A stretch of DNA of 64,000 nucleotides from RH-AL1 sp965198495 (GCA_965198495.1 CBDAPL010000001.1:1488001-1552000); one strand, 5' to 3'. Positions 32,880-42,140 are shown, numbered from the stretch's first letter. The notes: generated by a model from the letters alone, not told the origin. A program made the numbers and translations.

Positions 32880-35003
32880 ATGTCCCGGTCCGTGAAAGGC
32901 GTCCTGACGGGCTTGGCGCTCGGCGTCGGCGTCGCCGCGATCATCGTGGTCGCACTGCCCGCGCCGCTTTTCACAACGCGAGCGGTCATCGGGGTGAGCG
33001 CATCGGACCAGTCCATGCGTCTCGCCCTGGCGCAGGCCGCGCGCGAGGCGATCCGCTCGAAACCCGTCATGGCGCGGGCCGCCGCCGCGCTGATCGCCGT
33101 CGACGTCACGCCGCCCGAGCCCTCGCCGGAGGAGCGCGTCGCGGTGCTCACCGGCATCGGCGGCATCCACGCCACCGGGCGCGAGGCGCGTCTCGCGGAG
33201 GTGCTGGCGTCGCGGGTTCGCGCGGTGATCGGCGAGGGATCGGCCAGTGTGGATATCCTCGCGTCCGACGAGCAGGCCGAGCGCGCCGCGCAATATGCCG
33301 GGGCTGTCGCCGACGCCTTCGTGGCGGACGAGGACGACCGCGCGCTCGCGCTCAGGCGACAGCGCGAGAGCGCCGCGGCCGCGCGCACCGAAGCCCTCAT
33401 CAAGGCGGCCTCCGCCGCGCACGCGCGCCTGTTCGCGCTCGGCGGCACGATGGCCGATCCCGCCCAGGCGCGCGCCACCGCCGCCGCGCAGACGGCGCAG
33501 GCGCAGGCGCGGCTCGATACGATCCGCGCCATCGTGGCCTCCGCCGCGCCGCCGCTCAGCGACCGCAAGGATGTCCCCGAGTCCGTCGGCGTCCTGCAGC
33601 GAAACTACCTCGATCTGGCGGCCCGGCTCGCCACCGCGCGCGAGACGCTGGGCGATCGGCACACCACGATCATCGCGCTGCGGGAGGGCGTCGCGCGGGC
33701 GGCCGCCAGCCTCACGGCCGAGTGGAAGCGCCTCGAGAGGCTCGCGCAGGCGGAGACGGACGCGGCGCGCACGCGGGAGAAGGCGACGCGCGTGCCCGAC
33801 GCGCCGGTCGATGCCGCGCGGCGCGCCGCGATCGACGAGGCGCGCGCCGCCGCCGCGCGGGCCGACGACGCCGTGACGATGGCCGAGGCCGAGAGGCCGC
33901 GCCAATCGGCCGAGCACGCCTACCGTATCGACGCGCGCGCGCCCGTGCCGAGCACGACCACCGGCTTCCCCGGCGCCGCCCGCGCGCTGATCGCCGCGCT
34001 CGCCGGTCTCGCGGCCTTCGCGGCCGCTCTCGCGGCGCCGCGCCGCCGAGGGAGCGATCGCACCGACGAGCCGGCAGGCGAGCTGAAGGCGACCGTGGCG
34101 GTCGCGTCCGTCCAGGCCTCTGCGTCCAACCGGAAAGCCTCTTTTTTCGAGCCCGCTATCGACGAGGCGATCATGACCCCCATACTTGAAGCCGCAAGCC
34201 GCGAAGACGACAGCCACGAAGACGACAGCCACCAACACGAGAGCCGCGAATGGCGCGAGCCGGCGGCGGTGACGCGGATCGCCCCGGCGCGCGTGCCGGA
34301 GGCGGGAGCGAGAGAAGCGATGCGGGCCCTTTTGGCCCGGCTCGAGATGATCGAGTCGCAAGGGGAGATCGCGACGATCATGGTCGCCGCCAACGATGCC
34401 GAGATCGCCACCACCCCCGTCGCGCTCGCGCTGGGACGCGCGGCCGCCGATACCGGGCGGCGCGTCCTCGTCATCGAAAGCGAGCGCCCCCGCGGCGTTC
34501 TCGCGGCGTCGGCGGATCCCGACGGCGACCCGGTCCTGATCGACGTGTTCGGCACCTTGCGCGTCGCCCTCCAAGCGGCGGACGGTGGTGGCTTGACGCT
34601 CGCCCCCGCGCTTCGCAACGGACGCAGGATCGCTTCGGCGCTAGCGCGTGGCGGCGAGACGCCCTTCATCGACGAGCCGGTCGCCGCCTTCGACCTGATC
34701 GTGATCGACGGCGGCAGGGCGGCGGAGCAGGCCCTTGCCGATGCCTATCTGCGCGTTGGCCGATACACCTCGACGCGCGACGACGAGCGTTTCCTCGCGG
34801 CGCTCGGCGCGACGAAGGACGCCTTTGCCGGCACGATGATAGGGCGGGTCTTTGTGGCGCCGCCCGCGCCTTCCGTCATCAAGGGCCCGCCGCCCGTGGC
34901 GGTCGATCAGCCGATCGAGCCATCGCGCCCTCAACGCGCACGCACGCGCCCCGCGGCCCTGGTGCGAACGGCGATGCCGAGGCGCAGGGTCGCGGCGCGA
35001 TAA
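32880..35003 (+). CDS. Wzz/GumC-like membrane protein with a degenerate tyrosine-kinase-like domain
   Basis: A 707-residue protein with two membrane segments: residues about 5-30 (GLALGVGVAAIIVVALPAP) and about 375-400 (AARALIAALAGLAAFAAALA). Between them lies a long Ala/Arg-rich coiled-coil region, as in polysaccharide co-polymerases. The C-terminal part resembles a BY-kinase fold (RRVLVIESERPRGVLAAS and Walker B-like FDLIVIDGGRAAEQALADAY), but the Walker A sequence is lost: where GEGKS/T should be, the protein reads ANDAEIATTPVALAL. It is therefore probably not an active kinase. No glycosyltransferase or polymerase genes are nearby, so it is an orphan. The ATG at 32880 follows GGAG at a spacing of about 11. 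Confidence 0.72.
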   Translation: MSRSVKGVLTGLALGVGVAAIIVVALPAPLFTTRAVIGVSASDQSMRLALAQAAREAIRSKPVMARAAAALIAVDVTPPEPSPEERVAVLTGIGGIHATGREARLAEVLASRVRAVIGEGSASVDILASDEQAERAAQYAGAVADAFVADEDDRALALRRQRESAAAARTEALIKAASAAHARLFALGGTMADPAQARATAAAQTAQAQARLDTIRAIVASAAPPLSDRKDVPESVGVLQRNYLDLAARLATARETLGDRHTTIIALREGVARAAASLTAEWKRLERLAQAETDAARTREKATRVPDAPVDAARRAAIDEARAAAARADDAVTMAEAERPRQSAEHAYRIDARAPVPSTTTGFPGAARALIAALAGLAAFAAALAAPRRRGSDRTDEPAGELKATVAVASVQASASNRKASFFEPAIDEAIMTPILEAASREDDSHEDDSHQHESREWREPAAVTRIAPARVPEAGAREAMRALLARLEMIESQGEIATIMVAANDAEIATTPVALALGRAAADTGRRVLVIESERPRGVLAASADPDGDPVLIDVFGTLRVALQAADGGGLTLAPALRNGRRIASALARGGETPFIDEPVAAFDLIVIDGGRAAEQALADAYLRVGRYTSTRDDERFLAALGATKDAFAGTMIGRVFVAPPAPSVIKGPPPVAVDQPIEPSRPQRARTRPAALVRTAMPRRRVAAR

Positions 35004-35020
35004 CGTCTGCCGTCGCGCGA

Positions 35021-35896
35021 TCAGGCGTTCTGCCCGCCCGGCAGCTCGTCGCGCACCGGCGCGTGATTGATGATCGCGACCAGCGAGACGCCGCCTATCA
35101 TATTGCCGATCAGGGTGGGAAACATGAACCTCGTGAAGTAGTCGCTAAAGCTGATCGTGCCGCTCCAAACATTGTAGGCCGCCTCCACCGAGCCGGCGAT
35201 GATGTGCGAGAAATGCGCGATGGCGACGACGTAGGTCAGGATCAAGATCAGCAGCAATCGCGATTGTCCCGCACCGGGGATCAGCCAGACGATGAGCGCG
35301 ATGAGCCAGCCGGCGAGGATCGCCTTGACGAGCATCGGCCAGAACGGATCCTTGAGCGCTTCCGTAGCGACGGCATGCAGGGCCTTGTTGATGTCGGGAT
35401 CGAACAGGCCCGCATGGCTGATGAGCCAGGCGAACAGGAACGTGCCGAGTATGTTGAAAAGGAGCACGATCGACCAGAGTCGCGTCACGCACCAGGCGGT
35501 CTTCAGGTCTCTTCGGGTGAGAAGAGGAAGCGCCGCGCTCAGCGTACTTTCGGTGAAAAGCTGCTGGCGCCCGAGGACGACGATGATGAAGCCGAGCGTG
35601 TAGCCGAACCCGGTGACGAGCTTCGCCCAAGGCGCGTCCTCGGGCAGCCCACTGCGGATGACGGCCATGGCGAAGAACGAGAAGCCCATGGACAGGCCGG
35701 CGCCGAACGCCGACCAGGCCATCGCCTTGACGCTGCGCTCCAGCATCTTCTCGCCGTCCTCGCGGACGAGTTCGTGGATGACGCGCGCGTCGGGCGGCGT
35801 CGGGCCGGTGCCGGCGTGCCTGCGTTCATCGTTGTCGAGGTCCGGATCGTGCTCGTCCGAGCTGTCGGCGAGATCGTTTGCCGCCCGTTCCATCAT
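35021..35896 (-). CDS. Formate/nitrite transporter (FNT) family channel, YfdC-like
   Basis: A 291-residue protein with six predicted membrane segments. An acidic N-terminal tail of about 60 residues precedes the first helix. FNT landmarks are visible: GFIIVVLGRQQLFTESTLSA near residue 115, WSIVLLFNILGTFLFAW near 145, HFSHIIAGSVEAAYNVWSG near 225, and MFPTLIGNMIGGVSL near 265. These give the two half-helix loops of the pentameric channel. The YfdC-like long tail distinguishes it from FocA and NirC; the transported anion is not known. The ATG at 35896 (with a second ATG next to it) follows an AGGG and lies 31 bases from the stop of the LOV kinase on the same strand, suggesting cotranscription. 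Confidence 0.87.
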   Translation of the reverse strand: MMERAANDLADSSDEHDPDLDNDERRHAGTGPTPPDARVIHELVREDGEKMLERSVKAMAWSAFGAGLSMGFSFFAMAVIRSGLPEDAPWAKLVTGFGYTLGFIIVVLGRQQLFTESTLSAALPLLTRRDLKTAWCVTRLWSIVLLFNILGTFLFAWLISHAGLFDPDINKALHAVATEALKDPFWPMLVKAILAGWLIALIVWLIPGAGQSRLLLILILTYVVAIAHFSHIIAGSVEAAYNVWSGTISFSDYFTRFMFPTLIGNMIGGVSLVAIINHAPVRDELPGGQNA

Positions 35897-35927
35897 GATT
35901 GGACTACCCTGGCTGTCGTCCGCGTCG

Positions 35928-37622
35928 TCAACCCACGCCCGTCGGGCCATCCAGGATCACGCGCACCTTCCGCGCCAGATCAGTCCGGCCGTAAGGCTTG
36001 TAGAGAACGTCGAACTCTGCTCCGCCCATATCGCTCCGTTCGAGCGAGGCTTCGGCGTAACCCGTCGTCAGGAGCACCTTGATGGTGTTGCGCCTCTGCT
36101 TCGCCGACCGGGCGAGTTCGACCCCGTCGGAGCCGTCGGGCATGACGAGATCGGAAAAAAGCATGTCGATGGGCACGCCGCCGTCGATCAGCGCGAGCGC
36201 ATCGCGTCCGGTGCGGGCGTGGCAAACCGTGTAGCCGAAATCCTCGAGGATCATGCGCGCGATCTCGGCGATCTCGGCGCGGGCCTCGACGACGAGTATG
36301 GTTTCCGTGCCGAGACGATCGAGCGCGCGGGTGCTCGGTCCGGCGCGGGGGGGCGCGGCCTCGTCGACCGCGGGAAAGTAGATGCGGACGGTCGTGCCGA
36401 CGTTTTCTTCCGATTGGATGTAGGCCGCGCCGCCCGATTGCTTGGCGAAGCCATAGACCATCGTCAACCCAAGGCCGGTGCCCTGGCCTTCATCCTTCGT
36501 CACGAAGAACGGATCCATCATCCGCTCGACGATGCGTATGGGGAGTCCCGCTCCGGTGTCGCCGAGCGCGATCGACGCGTAGCGCCCGGGCGCCAACGAC
36601 GGGTAGCGGCTCAGGTCCTCGTGGTTGATGATCAGGTTCGCCGTCTCGATGATGACGCGCTTGCCGGCACGTCCGCGCATGGCGTCGCGCGCGTTGATCA
36701 AGATGTTCAACAGCGCGATCTCGACCTGAGCCGGATCGACGCGACAGTTCCACAGGTCGTCGGCGGCCTTGATCTCGATCGTCACGTCGTCGCCGAGGGT
36801 GCGGCCGACGAGCTGCCTCATCGTGTCGACGAGATCGTTCAGGTTGAGGACCTTGCCTTCCAGCCTCCGCTTGCGCGCGAAGGCAAGGAGCTGCTGCGTC
36901 AGGTTCGTCGCCCGGTCGGCCGCCGCGCGGGCGTTGCCGATGCCGCGCAGCAGCTTCTCGCGATTGATCTCAGGTTTCCGCAGGCCGCTGCCGATCAACT
37001 CGAGATAGCCCACCATAACCTGCAGCAGATTGTTGAAATCGTGCGCGATGCCTCCCGTAAGCCGGCCGATCGCCTCCATCTTCTGGGCGTGCCGCAGGGC
37101 GTCTTCCGCCTCGCGCCGGCGGCTGACGTCGAGTTGCGACGCGACGAAGCAGACGAGGTCTCCCGCATCGTCGAAGACGGGAGAGATGAACAGCGCGTTC
37201 CAGAAGCTGTAGCCGTCCTTGCGATAGTTCAGGACCTCCGTGGCGATCTCGCGCCGCTGCTCGACGGCGAGCCGGATGTCGGCCAAGGTCTGGCGATCGG
37301 TTTCCGGACCCTGCAGGAACCGGCAATTGGAGCCGATGACCTCCTCGCTCGTATAGCCCGTCATGGCGAGGAAGGCCTGATTGGCGAAGATGATCGGGTT
37401 GTCTTCTTGGTTCGGGTCCGAGATGACCATCGGCATGCGCGTGGCCCGGATGGCCGCGGCGAAGACGCCGTTGCGGCGAATGTCGAAGGGGTTGGCACCG
37501 CCGTCGTCTACGCGCAGGCCGAGGCCGGAGTCCCTGACGCTCGCTCCGAGAGGGTCGGGCTCCGCCTGGTCGGCTCCCGTCGAGCTCTCTGGGCTGGTGG
37601 CGTTCAAGGTCTTTCCCGGCAC
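35928..37622 (-). CDS. LOV-domain histidine kinase with C-terminal receiver (blue-light sensor)
   Basis: A hybrid kinase of about 564 residues. The LOV domain holds the flavin-adduct motif SNCRFLQG; the photoactive Cys is encoded at 37323-37325. The HisKA/HATPase part follows, with the phospho-acceptor His in IAHDFNNLLQ and the ATP lid GTGLGLTMVYGFAKQ. A receiver domain ends the protein, with the acceptor Asp in FSDLVMPDGSDG, but its N-terminal acidic pair is weak (ILVVEARAEIAE rather than VxDDE). The start is uncertain: a GTG at 37622 is chosen because a promoter-like TTGACA-N15-TATTGG (37682-37656) lies just before it; TTG 37607 and GTG 37739 are alternatives. In a phototroph it probably links blue light to gene regulation. 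It precedes an FNT channel gene. Confidence 0.88.
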   Translation of the reverse strand: MPGKTLNATSPESSTGADQAEPDPLGASVRDSGLGLRVDDGGANPFDIRRNGVFAAAIRATRMPMVISDPNQEDNPIIFANQAFLAMTGYTSEEVIGSNCRFLQGPETDRQTLADIRLAVEQRREIATEVLNYRKDGYSFWNALFISPVFDDAGDLVCFVASQLDVSRRREAEDALRHAQKMEAIGRLTGGIAHDFNNLLQVMVGYLELIGSGLRKPEINREKLLRGIGNARAAADRATNLTQQLLAFARKRRLEGKVLNLNDLVDTMRQLVGRTLGDDVTIEIKAADDLWNCRVDPAQVEIALLNILINARDAMRGRAGKRVIIETANLIINHEDLSRYPSLAPGRYASIALGDTGAGLPIRIVERMMDPFFVTKDEGQGTGLGLTMVYGFAKQSGGAAYIQSEENVGTTVRIYFPAVDEAAPPRAGPSTRALDRLGTETILVVEARAEIAEIARMILEDFGYTVCHARTGRDALALIDGGVPIDMLFSDLVMPDGSDGVELARSAKQRRNTIKVLLTTGYAEASLERSDMGGAEFDVLYKPYGRTDLARKVRVILDGPTGVG

Positions 37623-37655
37623 CTTTGGAACTCGTTCTCGAACGAAACTGCGGCT

Positions 37656-37682
37656 CCAATATGAGCCAAGCTTAGCTGTCAA
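37656..37682 (-). promoter_or_regulatory. Sigma-70-like promoter for the LOV kinase
   Basis: On the minus strand a perfect TTGACA (37682-37677) and TATTGG (37661-37656) are separated by 15 bases, slightly short of the optimal 17. It lies between the DUF427 gene and the preferred LOV-kinase start at 37622, and supports the shorter start. Confidence 0.4.
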
Positions 37683-37713
37683 CCAAGCCTTGAATGCCGC
37701 GACAGCCGATCGC

Positions 37714-38178
37714 CTACCAGCCCATCGTGCCGGGCGCACCCTTGAATGGACCGACGAGATTGGAGGTAACCCATCCGCCGTAGAAGCCGCCGGGTTGCGC
37801 GCTCACCCGCTCGTCGTCGACGAAGCAGGCGTCCATCATCGCGGGGTAGACCGCGAGATGATCGCGGATCACCAGGAACGCGGGCGACGGATCGGGATAG
37901 CTCCAGGCGCAGTCCTGGACCAGACGATCCTCATCGCGCAGCGACCAGTAGGACGCCATGCCCTTCCATTCGCAGAAGCTGCGGCGCGGGCTCGCGACGA
38001 TCGCGCAGGTAAACGCGTGCCGAGGCAGATAATAGACCGGCGGGTGACTGGTCTCCAGCACCCGCTGAGCCTCGTTCGTAGACGCGATGACGCGTCCGCC
38101 GAGGATGACGCGCAGCGTCTCGCCGACGGGCTCGACCTTCGGCGGACGCGGATAGTCCCAGACGCTCTCGCTTCGCAA
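37714..38178 (-). CDS. DUF427 family protein
   Basis: A protein of about 154 residues of the DUF427 family, with a conserved order: SESVWDYPRPPKVEPV, then RVLETSHPPVYYLPR, then CEWKGMASYWSL, then a YPDPSPAFLVIRDHLAVYPA block with the family's conserved PxP-type turns, and a VYPAMMDACFVDDERV tail. The fold is a beta-barrel-like structure of unknown activity; these small proteins are widespread in soil bacteria. The start is uncertain: a TTG at 38178, with GAGG before it, begins just ahead of the conserved part; an ATG at 38274 would add 32 residues that do not look conserved. It is encoded next to the LOV kinase in the same orientation. Confidence 0.78.
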   Translation of the reverse strand: MRSESVWDYPRPPKVEPVGETLRVILGGRVIASTNEAQRVLETSHPPVYYLPRHAFTCAIVASPRRSFCEWKGMASYWSLRDEDRLVQDCAWSYPDPSPAFLVIRDHLAVYPAMMDACFVDDERVSAQPGGFYGGWVTSNLVGPFKGAPGTMGW

Positions 38179-38375
38179 ACCAGCCTCGAACTTACAATCG
38201 GCGCTCGGCGATGATCCATCGGCACGAGCGAGATGTCGAGGACGAAGCCCAGCTTGTCGTAGCCGGAATGACATTCCTAGACGCCAGGGAAGGCGACGGA
38301 CTCCGCCGCGCCTCTATGGTCGCGACGGAGATAATTACGCGTAGTATCCATCTTACGCTCGTGAAGGTCGAGCGA

Positions 38376-40652
38376 CTACTTCTCGAGGAGATCCTCCATG
38401 AGGATCGGCGTCTTGCGCACGCGAATGCCCGTCGCGTTGTAGACCGCGTTGGCGATCGCCGCCGGCATGCCGACGATGCCGATCTCGCCGACCGCCTTGG
38501 CACCGATGAGGTTCACATGCTCGTCCGTCTCGTCGATCGTCTCTGTGACGACCTCGCCGATGTCCGCGCACGAGGCGATGTGATAGCTCGCGAGGTTGGT
38601 GTTCGCGAACTTCGCCTGCGGGCCGTCGACCTTCGTCTCCTCGAGCAGGGCGAAACTCGCGCCCCAGATCATGCCGCCAGCGAGGTTGCTGCGCGTCGTC
38701 CGCTCGTTGATGATCTGGCCGCAGGCGAACACGCCGACCATGCGAGCGACGCGGATCGTGCGCAGCATCGGATCGATGTGCACCTCGGCGAACTGCGCGC
38801 CGAAGCTGAAGCTCGCGTGCTCCTTGGTGACCGGCCCGGCGAAAACCGCCGCGCCCTGGTCGAGCCCGGCCCGAAGCTTCGCGTCGTCGATGCTGCTCGG
38901 CTTCCACTCCGCCAGCTCGACGTTCTCGCTCCAGTCGAGGCGATCCATCATCTCAGCGATGGTGTGACCGCGACCATCCGGACCGGAGATCCGCCCGCCG
39001 GCCAGCTTGATCGCCCGGGGATCGACGCCGGCGAACGGCAAGCCGTCCTGCGTCACGCCGGTGATCATGCGCTCCTTGATCGCGAGCGCCGCCTTGTGGA
39101 TCGCCGAGCCGGCAGACCCGGTGGTGATCGATCCGCCCGCTATCGGCCCTGACGGCAAGGTCGTATCGCCGAGCTTGACGGTGATGCGCTCGTCCTCGAC
39201 GCCGAGGACCGTGCCCGCCACCTGCCCGAGCACCGTGTAGGCGCCGGTCCCGAGGTCGTGCGCCCCGCTCTCGACGAGCAGGGACCCATCCCGCATGAGG
39301 CTCACGCGCGCGGAGGCTGGCGCCATCGCCGAGGGGTAAGTCGCCGTGGCGCAACCATAGCCGATCAGCGTGCCGTCGGCTGCTTTCGTCATGCCTGGTG
39401 TCTTCTGGCGCTTGTCCCAGCCGAACAGTTCGGCGCCGCGGCGATAGCATTGCACGAGCGAGCGACTGCTCCACGGCACGTTCTTGACGGGGTCGACGGC
39501 CGGCTCGTTCTTCAGGCGCAGCTCGATCGGGTCCATGTCGAGAGCGACCGCGAGTTCATCCACCGCGCTTTCAAAGCCGAAGAACGATGACGCCTCCCCC
39601 GGCGCACGCTGGAAACCGGGCGTGTTGGTGTCGGTCTTTACCGTCGACTGTTTGGTGCGGATCGTCCGCGTATCGTACATGCGCGAGATCGCCGCCGATC
39701 CGGCGAAGGCGACATGATCGATCTCCGAACTCTGTCCGGCTTCCTCGAAGATGATGGAGTTCAGCGTGCCGTCTTTTTCCGCGCCGAGGGCGATGCGGGC
39801 GCGGGTCGCCGGCCGGAACGAGCCGACGGTGAACATCTCGTCGCGCTGCACGACCAGCTTGACCGGCCGGTCGAGCCGCCGCGCCGCCTCGACGACGAGA
39901 ACGATGTGCGGGAGGATCGTCGCCTTGCTGCCGAAGCCGCCGCCGACGTAGGGGCACTCGATGTGCACGTTCTCCTTGGGGATGTCGAAGATCTTGGCGA
40001 GACCGACCTGCGTGCCGTTGATCCACTGGCTCGGCGCGTTGACGATCAGATGGTCGCCGTCCCAGGCCGCCGTCGCCGCGTAGAGCTCGATTGGATTATG
40101 GTGCTGCGCCGGCGTCTCGTAGCGGTGGTCCACCTTGAACGGCGACGCGGCGAACGCGGCGTCGGCGTCACCCTTGATGATGGCGCTGCTGTCATTGACG
40201 GCCGGATCGCGGCCGGCGTCCATCGACGCGGTCGCTGGCTCCGGCGCATAGGCCACCTTGACGCTGTTTGCCGCCTCTTCCGCCGCCTCCTGCGTCTCGG
40301 CGATCGACAGGCCGATGATCTGGCCGGAATAGTGGATCGCGTCGGAGGACAGCGGCATGAAGGAGGACTGCATGTGGCCACCCTTCATGATGAAGGTCTC
40401 TTCGCCGAGCCCGCGATTGAAGCTGCGGTGCGTCAGGACGAGCGACACGCCCGGCACCGCCTCGGCGGTCGACGTGTCGATCGAGGTGATGAGCCCGCGC
40501 GCCACGGTGCTGCGCGTGATCGCGGCGTAGGCGGTGTTCTTGTGCGCGAAATCGGCGGCATAACGCGCCGTGCCCGCCGCCTTCAGGGCGGCGTCGCGTC
40601 GGACCACGCCCGTGCCGGACTTGCCGGTGTCGACTGCTGCTTGGGGAGCCAT
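38376..40652 (-). CDS. paoC: Aldehyde oxidoreductase molybdenum-binding subunit PaoC
   Basis: A 758-residue molybdopterin subunit of the xanthine-oxidase family. Landmarks: GTARYAADFAHKNTAYAAI near residue 30, HNPIELYAATAAWDGDHLIV near residue 190, CPYVGGGFGSKATI near residue 240, GAYTVLGQVAGTVLGVEDE near residue 475, and KAVGEIGIVGMPAAIANAVY near residue 710, which includes the conserved active-site Glu near the molybdenum. It oxidises aldehydes to acids in a complex with PaoA and PaoB. Its ATG at 40652 follows the PaoB stop (40655) by two bases, so the three genes, paoA-paoB-paoC, form an operon. The complex needs a cytosine-dinucleotide cofactor in E. coli; the chaperone PaoD is not seen here. 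Confidence 0.9.
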   Translation of the reverse strand: MAPQAAVDTGKSGTGVVRRDAALKAAGTARYAADFAHKNTAYAAITRSTVARGLITSIDTSTAEAVPGVSLVLTHRSFNRGLGEETFIMKGGHMQSSFMPLSSDAIHYSGQIIGLSIAETQEAAEEAANSVKVAYAPEPATASMDAGRDPAVNDSSAIIKGDADAAFAASPFKVDHRYETPAQHHNPIELYAATAAWDGDHLIVNAPSQWINGTQVGLAKIFDIPKENVHIECPYVGGGFGSKATILPHIVLVVEAARRLDRPVKLVVQRDEMFTVGSFRPATRARIALGAEKDGTLNSIIFEEAGQSSEIDHVAFAGSAAISRMYDTRTIRTKQSTVKTDTNTPGFQRAPGEASSFFGFESAVDELAVALDMDPIELRLKNEPAVDPVKNVPWSSRSLVQCYRRGAELFGWDKRQKTPGMTKAADGTLIGYGCATATYPSAMAPASARVSLMRDGSLLVESGAHDLGTGAYTVLGQVAGTVLGVEDERITVKLGDTTLPSGPIAGGSITTGSAGSAIHKAALAIKERMITGVTQDGLPFAGVDPRAIKLAGGRISGPDGRGHTIAEMMDRLDWSENVELAEWKPSSIDDAKLRAGLDQGAAVFAGPVTKEHASFSFGAQFAEVHIDPMLRTIRVARMVGVFACGQIINERTTRSNLAGGMIWGASFALLEETKVDGPQAKFANTNLASYHIASCADIGEVVTETIDETDEHVNLIGAKAVGEIGIVGMPAAIANAVYNATGIRVRKTPILMEDLLEK

Positions 40653-40654
40653 GC

Positions 40655-41638
40655 TCAGTTCCTTCCCGCGGCGACAAGCACCGCCTTGGCGACCGCGTTG
40701 CGGCCGAGATCGATCTTGTAGGCATTGTCGCCGCGCGGCACGGCGCCTTCGAACGCGGCCGCGCCGGCCTTGAGAGCGAGATCCTTGGACATCGTCTTGC
40801 CCTTCAGAACCGCCATCGCGCCTTCGGCGCGCCACGGCTTCGAGGCGACGCCGCCCAGTGCCACCCGGGCGTCGACGATGGTGTCGCCTTCCATCTCCAG
40901 CGCGACAGCCGCCGAGACGATCGCGTAGGCGTAGCTCTGCCTGTCGCGGACCTTCAGATAGGTCGACTTGCGGCCGGCCTTGGTCTTCTTGACGAGGATC
41001 GCCGTGATGATCTCGCCCGGTGCCAGCGTCGTTTCCAGAGCGGGATTGTCGCCGTAGGGCAGGTGCAGCTCGAGAAACGGGATCGTCCGGCGCCCCGTCG
41101 CCGACGCCACTTCCACCGACGTGTCGAAGGCGGCGAGCGCCGCGCCCCAATCGCCGGGGTAGGTGGCGATGCACTTCTCCGAGGTTCCAAACAGCGCCAT
41201 CTCGCGCGTGTCGCCTTTCAGCGCGGAGCATCCGCTGCCGGGAACGCGCTTGTTGCAGGCCGACACCCCGTCGCGGAAATACACGCAGCGGGTACGCTGG
41301 AGCAGGTTGCCGCCGACCGTCGCGGCGTTGCGCAGTTGCTGCGAGGCCGCGAGTTGCAGGCTTTCGGTCAGCGCCGGATACTCCGCCAGCATCGTCGGGT
41401 CTTCGGCGACGTCGGCCATCTTGGCAAGGGCGCCGAAGCGAAGCTCCGGCCCGCTCGTGTCGATCGCCGACATGTCGTCAAGGTGGCCGATGTCGACCAG
41501 CAGAGAGGGCGCGTTGATCGACGAGCGCATGAGGTCGACCATCGTCGTGCCGCCGGCGAGGATCGCGGCGCCCGGCAGCGCGGCTTCCTTGAGGGCATCG
41601 GTGATCGACGACGCGCGGTGATAGGTGAAAGGCTGCAT
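40655..41638 (-). CDS. paoB: Aldehyde oxidoreductase FAD-binding subunit PaoB
   Basis: A 327-residue subunit. The FAD motif AAILAGGTTMVDLMRSS is at residue 25-40 and the second FAD block QLRNAATVGGNLLQRTRCVY near residue 100-120. The Cys cluster RCVYFRDGVSACNK together with GSGCSALKG (residues about 115-145) holds an extra 4Fe-4S cluster, as in the E. coli PaoB. C-terminal segment ILVKKTKAGRKSTYLKVRDR completes the CO dehydrogenase flavoprotein fold. It passes electrons from PaoA clusters to FAD and then to an acceptor. Its start lies one base downstream of the paoA stop. Confidence 0.9.
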   Translation of the reverse strand: MQPFTYHRASSITDALKEAALPGAAILAGGTTMVDLMRSSINAPSLLVDIGHLDDMSAIDTSGPELRFGALAKMADVAEDPTMLAEYPALTESLQLAASQQLRNAATVGGNLLQRTRCVYFRDGVSACNKRVPGSGCSALKGDTREMALFGTSEKCIATYPGDWGAALAAFDTSVEVASATGRRTIPFLELHLPYGDNPALETTLAPGEIITAILVKKTKAGRKSTYLKVRDRQSYAYAIVSAAVALEMEGDTIVDARVALGGVASKPWRAEGAMAVLKGKTMSKDLALKAGAAAFEGAVPRGDNAYKIDLGRNAVAKAVLVAAGRN

Positions 41639-41639
41639 G

Positions 41640-42140
41640 TCAGGCGCTCCGTCCGGCGACGTCGCGGATCGCCGCGACGATGTTGGGGTAGGCCCCGCAG
41701 CGACAGAGATTGCCGCTCATGTATTCGCGGATCTCGTCGTCGTTGGAGGCATGGCCTTCCTCGATACAGGCCACGGCCGACATGATCTGGCCCGGCGTGC
41801 AATACCCGCACTGCAGGGCGTCGTGAGCGACGAAAGCGGCCTGCATCGGGTGCGGGGTGGCATCCACGCCGGCTAGCCCCTCGATCGTGGTGATCGAACG
41901 ACCGGCGGCCGCGACGGCGAGCGTCAGGCACGCCAGCTGCCGACGCCCGTCGACGTGGACGGTGCAGGCGCCGCAGGATCCGTGGTTGCACCCGACCTTC
42001 GTGCCGGTGAGGCCGATATGCTCGCGCAAGGCATCGAGCAGCGTCGTGCGAGGGTCGAGCGTCAGATCGTGCGTCGCACCGTTGATCGACAAGCTGACCG
42101 GCACGGCATGTCCGTGCGCGTGTTCCATCGTATCGCTCAT
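41640..42140 (-). CDS. paoA: Aldehyde oxidoreductase 2Fe-2S subunit PaoA (no Tat signal)
   Basis: A 166-residue protein with two 2Fe-2S domains: the plant-ferredoxin type has VGCNHGSCGACTVHVDGRR, and the all-helical one has CGYCTPGQIMS and CRCGAYPN. It is the first gene of paoABC and carries electrons between the molybdenum subunit and FAD. E. coli PaoA has a long Tat signal peptide for export; here there is none, only a short acidic start MSDTMEHAHGH, so the enzyme is probably cytoplasmic. Substrate range is unknown; aromatic aldehydes are likely for this group. Confidence 0.9.
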   Translation of the reverse strand: MSDTMEHAHGHAVPVSLSINGATHDLTLDPRTTLLDALREHIGLTGTKVGCNHGSCGACTVHVDGRRQLACLTLAVAAAGRSITTIEGLAGVDATPHPMQAAFVAHDALQCGYCTPGQIMSAVACIEEGHASNDDEIREYMSGNLCRCGAYPNIVAAIRDVAGRSA

